DNA from: Planctomycetota bacterium
GTDB taxonomy: Bacteria; Planctomycetota; Phycisphaerae; Sedimentisphaerales; Anaerobacaceae
DNA: 9,102 nucleotides
Assembly (NCBI GenBank): GCA_022567055.1
Contig: JADFHU010000176.1
Span: 1 to 9,102 of the forward strand
Reading direction: 5' to 3'
The position numbers were made by a program, and so were the translations under genes. The notes under the pieces were generated by a model. The model made no database searches. It saw nothing but the letters and a program-made list of their open reading frames with translations, and was not told the origin of the DNA. Below are positions 6,092 to 9,102 of the stretch, in pieces. Positions within the stretch are counted from its first letter, which is position 1, and every line of letters begins with the position of its first letter.

Positions 6092-7465
6092 CTACTGAAA
6101 GACATGCTCCAAGATCAGGTCATGAACCTCGGTGGCAGCCAGGGAGGACCTTTCGTCGGCGTTTTTTCGTTGAGTGATCAGCAGCGGGCCCTCCTCAGGT
6201 GTGGGTGGCTGGCAACCGTGAGATCCCTTTACCAGCTCCGGAGTGAGGGGAATCAATTCCATCAGATAGCGAAATCCCAGCTTCTTTTTTAATAAAGTCC
6301 AGGCGGCCTTTAGCTGAGGAAGAGGCAGGGCGGGATCGATGAACAATTCGCAAGGATCGTAGCCGGGTTTTCGATGAATATCCACGGTGCGGGCAAAGTC
6401 CGGGGCGACACTGTCATCCAGCCAGTAGTAATAGGTGAACCAGGCGTCGGGCTCGGCGATCGCCACCAATTCTCCCGCACGTGAATGATCCAGGCGGGCC
6501 CGCTTTTTCCCCGCAGCATCCAGGATCATGGCGATCCCTTCCGTCTCTTCCAGGATTTTCCGCACGAGGGACATTTTCTCCGGATCGTTCACATAGACAT
6601 GGGCGATCTGATGGTCCGCAACGGCGAAGGCGGCACTGGCTCCGGCATCCAACAGATGACGGCCCAGTTCTTCACGGACGGCGATGAGGCCATGTTCACA
6701 GAAGAGACGATTAAGGGATATCGGTCGATGGACGGGCGTGATCCCGTATTCGGAGAGGACTATCACCTGAGCGCCCCGCTGCTCGTAGAATTCGATGAGA
6801 TCCTGGCAGACGCCGTCAATTCCCTGAAGGTCCGGAGAAACTTCCGGAGCGCCGGTCCCCGTACGCTGTAGATTATAATCGAGGTGAGGAAGGTAGATCA
6901 GTGTCAAATCGGGATGGGAACGCGCCTCGACCCTCTTTGCGGATTCGGCGATCCACTGACTGGAACGAAGGGTGGTGCGAGGTCCCCAAAACTCGAACAA
7001 GGGGAATTGGCCCAATGCCTCCTGGAGTTCGAATCGCAGCGAGAGAGGGTGGGTATAGACATCAGGGAGCTTACGCCCATCGGCAGGATACATGGGACGC
7101 GGAGTCACCGAGATGTCGACGGAGGAATACATGTTGTACCACCAAAAGAGATTGGCGCAGGTGAAGGAAGGTTCCTGCCTGCGCGCGGTTTCCCAGATCT
7201 TTGGCGCCTGGACCAGTCTGTTGGATTGCCTCCAGAATTTGATTTCGCATTCGTCTCGAAAATACCACCCGTTGCCTACGATACCGTGCTTAGACGCAGG
7301 AACGCCGGTCAGGTAGGTGGCCTGTGCCGAACAGGTGACCGCAGGCAGTTCGGGCGCGATGGAATAGGTGGTGCCGGCCGAAGACCAATTTGTCAGGAAT
7401 GGCGTGAACTCGCCGAGAAGTTTCGGTGTTAAACCAACGACATTGAGGACAACTGTTTTCTGCAT
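6092..7465 (-). CDS. eboF: EboF-like alkaline phosphatase/nucleotide pyrophosphatase-superfamily protein
   Basis: This is a 457-residue cytosolic-looking protein (no signal peptide) of the type I phosphodiesterase/NPP fold. The putative nucleophile is Thr44 in PAVTCSAQATYLTG (41-54), followed by KHGIVGNGWYFRD (59-71). Further conserved-looking blocks are TCANLFWWYNMYS, VTPRPMYPADGRK, LPHLDYNL (192-199), LSEYGITPV (237-245), DHQIAHVYVND (284-294) and DIHRKPGYDP. Several positions where NPP enzymes carry metal ligands differ: an early Asp appears to be Val10, SDHG is SEYG, and the HxxxD-type His is Gln200. Chemistry may therefore be unusual. It starts 10 nt after the eboE stop and is the last gene of the operon; its TAG (6094-6092) lies 15 nt from the tRNA scar. 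The reaction it catalyses is not known to me; the assignment rests on family resemblance plus gene order. Confidence 0.85.
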   Translation of the reverse strand: MQKTVVLNVVGLTPKLLGEFTPFLTNWSSAGTTYSIAPELPAVTCSAQATYLTGVPASKHGIVGNGWYFRDECEIKFWRQSNRLVQAPKIWETARRQEPSFTCANLFWWYNMYSSVDISVTPRPMYPADGRKLPDVYTHPLSLRFELQEALGQFPLFEFWGPRTTLRSSQWIAESAKRVEARSHPDLTLIYLPHLDYNLQRTGTGAPEVSPDLQGIDGVCQDLIEFYEQRGAQVIVLSEYGITPVHRPISLNRLFCEHGLIAVREELGRHLLDAGASAAFAVADHQIAHVYVNDPEKMSLVRKILEETEGIAMILDAAGKKRARLDHSRAGELVAIAEPDAWFTYYYWLDDSVAPDFARTVDIHRKPGYDPCELFIDPALPLPQLKAAWTLLKKKLGFRYLMELIPLTPELVKGSHGCQPPTPEEGPLLITQRKNADERSSLAATEVHDLILEHVFQ

Positions 7466-7475
7466 GAGGCGCTTT

Positions 7476-8696
7476 TCACTCAGAAATGTGGCTCAAGACC
7501 CATTCGTATTCGCGCTCAATAGAGGCCGCAAGTTCCATTTTCATCTCCGCCGGCAAGACCTCCCAGGTATAGGTCTCGATCTCGAGGTGGGGACAAACAG
7601 GATTTGCTTGCAGCAGCTCCAACACCGTCTTGATATCCTCCTGCGTCGATTGCAGCGTTTGATAGTCTTCAATAAAAATAGGCACGTGAAAATGGATACG
7701 CCACTCCTGCCCCGGTGTCTCGCTGAGGTGGGGCAGGGCGTCGATCAAATCAGAGTAGGTATGGAAAGTGCCATCAGAGCGTTTCTCAACCACCTGATGC
7801 AAATAGGTCGATTCTGCGAATGGTTCCAGACGCTCCAGTGCGCTTTGACGGGCTTGTGCGGATGCCTGAAGTTTCAATTTCAGGGCTGCGCTAATCTGAA
7901 TCTTACCAATGCGAATGCCTGCCCGCTTGAATCGTTCCAAGACCTCTTGGGGCTTTTCATAGGAAACGGCAAAATGGCAGGTATCGTAACATATCCCGAT
8001 GTGCCGCAGTATGTGCTCTTGCGCCCGAGTGACGGAGATATCGAGCGCCTTTGCCAGATGGGCCCCGCCCTTGGGTACCAGCCACTGTTCAAAAAACTCG
8101 ATCACGTCTGTGCTGTTTTCCAACATCCCGTCCGGTTCTGGTTCCAGATCGAGATGAATCCATTTCCCGCTTTCAGCTTGAAGATCCATCAGCGTCTGAA
8201 CCGTGGTGGCCAGTTGAATACAGGATTGTTCCAGGCAGTCGTTCCGCTCCTTTTGCTCCTTGAACCACGGTTTATAGGAAACCGGCACGCTGGAGATGCC
8301 TCCATCTATCCCTTCCGGCAGTAGGGCGGCCAGGATTTTTGCCAACCGGACCGTGTACGTCTGGCGGTCGGCAGTACTCCAGTCGGGGGCATAGACTTCT
8401 TCTTTGACCACCTGCCGATGAAACCCGCCGTAGGGGAAGCCGTTCAGAGTGAAGACATAGAGGTCGTTTTGGTCGAGCCACTCCTTGAACCGGGACAGCG
8501 CGTCTCCTTCCAGAAGTTCCTGCGAGGCCGGATTGGCCAGCCGCAGGCCGATCCCAAACGGGTCCTTCGGTACAAACCGGGACTTCAAGGGTGGGATGTA
8601 CGTTTCCAGATTGGCGAAGACTTCCGGCCAGTGCTCTCCCGGATGAATATTGCTGCAGTAGGTCAGGTGGAACTGGCCATCGGCGCCGATTTTCAT
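7476..8696 (-). CDS. eboE: EboE-like xylose isomerase-type TIM-barrel protein
   Basis: The protein is 406 residues from the ATG at 8696, chosen because AAAGGTGA stands 4-5 nt upstream and the conserved N-terminus HLTYCSNIHPGEHW (10-23) follows. An in-frame ATG at 8762 lies inside eboD and would add 22 unrelated residues. Blocks characteristic of the ebo TIM-barrel protein are FGIGLRL (47-53), LYVFTLNGFPYGGFH (79-93), VKEEVYAPDW (97-106), ISSVPVSYK, HLDLEPEPDG (181-190), CYDTCHFAVSYE (236-247), HFHVPIF (335-341) and LEIETYTWEVLP (371-382). The Glu, Asp, His and Glu residues in these last blocks are suitably placed for a divalent metal site as in AP-endonuclease/xylose isomerase barrels. It lies between eboD (4-nt gap) and eboF (10-nt gap). 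The family is usually called a metabolite traffic protein; the actual reaction is unknown to me. Confidence 0.9.
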   Translation of the reverse strand: MKIGADGQFHLTYCSNIHPGEHWPEVFANLETYIPPLKSRFVPKDPFGIGLRLANPASQELLEGDALSRFKEWLDQNDLYVFTLNGFPYGGFHRQVVKEEVYAPDWSTADRQTYTVRLAKILAALLPEGIDGGISSVPVSYKPWFKEQKERNDCLEQSCIQLATTVQTLMDLQAESGKWIHLDLEPEPDGMLENSTDVIEFFEQWLVPKGGAHLAKALDISVTRAQEHILRHIGICYDTCHFAVSYEKPQEVLERFKRAGIRIGKIQISAALKLKLQASAQARQSALERLEPFAESTYLHQVVEKRSDGTFHTYSDLIDALPHLSETPGQEWRIHFHVPIFIEDYQTLQSTQEDIKTVLELLQANPVCPHLEIETYTWEVLPAEMKMELAASIEREYEWVLSHISE

Positions 8697-8700
8697 AGAG

Positions 8701-8708
8701 TCACCTTT
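8701..8708 (-). promoter_or_regulatory. Shine-Dalgarno of eboE overlapping the eboD stop codon
   Basis: AAAGGTGA (8708-8701, minus strand) contains both the ribosome binding core AGGTG and the TGA that ends eboD. The ATG of eboE follows after 4 nt. This suggests translational coupling and fixes the eboE start at 8696. Confidence 0.65.
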
Positions 8709-9102
8709 CTTTGAGTATATGGATGGCACGCCGGTAGAGGGCTTCATCCACCTGATGCACATTGATGGCGCTGCCGATTTGATTGAGCAACATGAGGGTC
8801 AGTTCTCCTCCCAGGTGTTCTCGAAACTCCTGAAGACCCTCAAAAACAGAGAGGGTGCCTTCAGGCGCATGGGGAATGTTTTCCAGCAGTGCGGCTGAGT
8901 AGAGTTGCAATCCCAAGGCTTCAAATGTGCTCAGAATGCGTTCTAAAGCCCTGCTGCCGATCAGACCGGATAGCTGGGAATAGACGCTGTCTAAAGCGAT
9001 CCCGATGGCGACCGCCTCTCCGTGCAGAAGCCGGCCGGAATAGCCGGCGAAGGCTTCCAGAGCATGGCCGAACGTCTGGCCGAGATTGCGGAGGGGGCGG
9101 GT
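8701..9102 (-). CDS. eboD: EboD-like sugar phosphate cyclase (3-dehydroquinate synthase family), C-terminal part
   Basis: The gene enters from the right edge and ends at TGA 8703-8701, giving the last 133 residues. The signature of the dehydroquinate synthase superfamily is clear: RNLGQTFGHALEAF, then LLHGEAVAIG (within residues 5-34 of the fragment). It is followed by a helical domain ending FREHLGGELTLMLLNQIGSAINVHQVD, which fits the EboD branch rather than AroB. These enzymes bind NAD and a zinc ion and cyclise sugar phosphates. In classical DHQS the N-x-G-H motif supplies a zinc-ligand His; here that position is Gln (codon 9078-9076), while the second His (GHA) and the HGEAV His are kept. 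eboE starts 4 nt downstream, so the genes are co-transcribed. The N-terminal NAD domain is outside the window. Product unknown; an AroB paralogue is the alternative. Confidence 0.85.
   Translation of the reverse strand, partial: TRPLRNLGQTFGHALEAFAGYSGRLLHGEAVAIGIALDSVYSQLSGLIGSRALERILSTFEALGLQLYSAALLENIPHAPEGTLSVFEGLQEFREHLGGELTLMLLNQIGSAINVHQVDEALYRRAIHILKER

Noticed and set aside
5760..6292. Two overlapping plus-strand open frames of 112 and 132 codons
   Set aside because: They run through the tRNA fragment and into antisense eboF, have no recognisable domain, and owe part of their length to the tRNA sequence.

Overview
The window comes from a bacterial chromosome: genes are tightly packed, operons have Shine-Dalgarno sequences and TGA/TAA/TAG stops, and a compact tRNA gene lacks an encoded CCA. 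The phylum is not clear. A PQQ-type beta-propeller protein, a secreted CocE-type hydrolase and an ebo cluster together would fit a Gram-negative, possibly PVC-like, Acidobacteria-like or Nitrospira-like genome, but this is a weak guess.

Layout from left to right. Positions 1-354 hold the 3' end of a plus-strand PQQ-like beta-propeller gene. It converges on the proline operon across a 247-base gap that contains a nested palindrome: 18-bp perfect terminal inverted repeats at 360-377 and 571-588, surrounding a hairpin built of GTAATCA heptamers. On the minus strand proA (3016-1721) is followed by proB (1702-602); together they make gamma-glutamyl phosphate and reduce it to glutamate-5-semialdehyde for proline synthesis. 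A tRNA-Gly(TCC) gene at 3113-3183 (plus strand) diverges from proA.

From the tRNA to 6076 the window looks like a small genomic islet. The 3' half of the tRNA, 36 nt starting right after the anticodon, is repeated with one mismatch and in the same orientation at 6041-6076. This is the classic footprint of site-specific integration into a tRNA gene. Between the repeats are a decayed C-terminal piece of a probable REP-associated (RAYT/Y1-type) transposase, one intact monocistronic gene for an exported CocE/NonD-type hydrolase that closely resembles alpha-amino acid ester hydrolases (3675-5579, minus) with a good sigma70-like promoter, and about 500 bases of mostly non-coding DNA with a terminator-like hairpin. 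No integrase is visible.

To the right, three minus-strand genes, read from the window edge inward, are the end of eboD (dehydroquinate-synthase-like sugar phosphate cyclase), eboE (TIM-barrel protein) and eboF (alkaline phosphatase/NPP superfamily). They are separated by only 4 and 10 nt, so they form one operon: the distal part of the ebo cluster, a conserved but biochemically poorly defined metabolite cluster. The eboF stop codon lies only 15 nt from the tRNA scar. Both EboD and EboF appear to lack expected metal-ligand residues, which may matter for what the pathway does.
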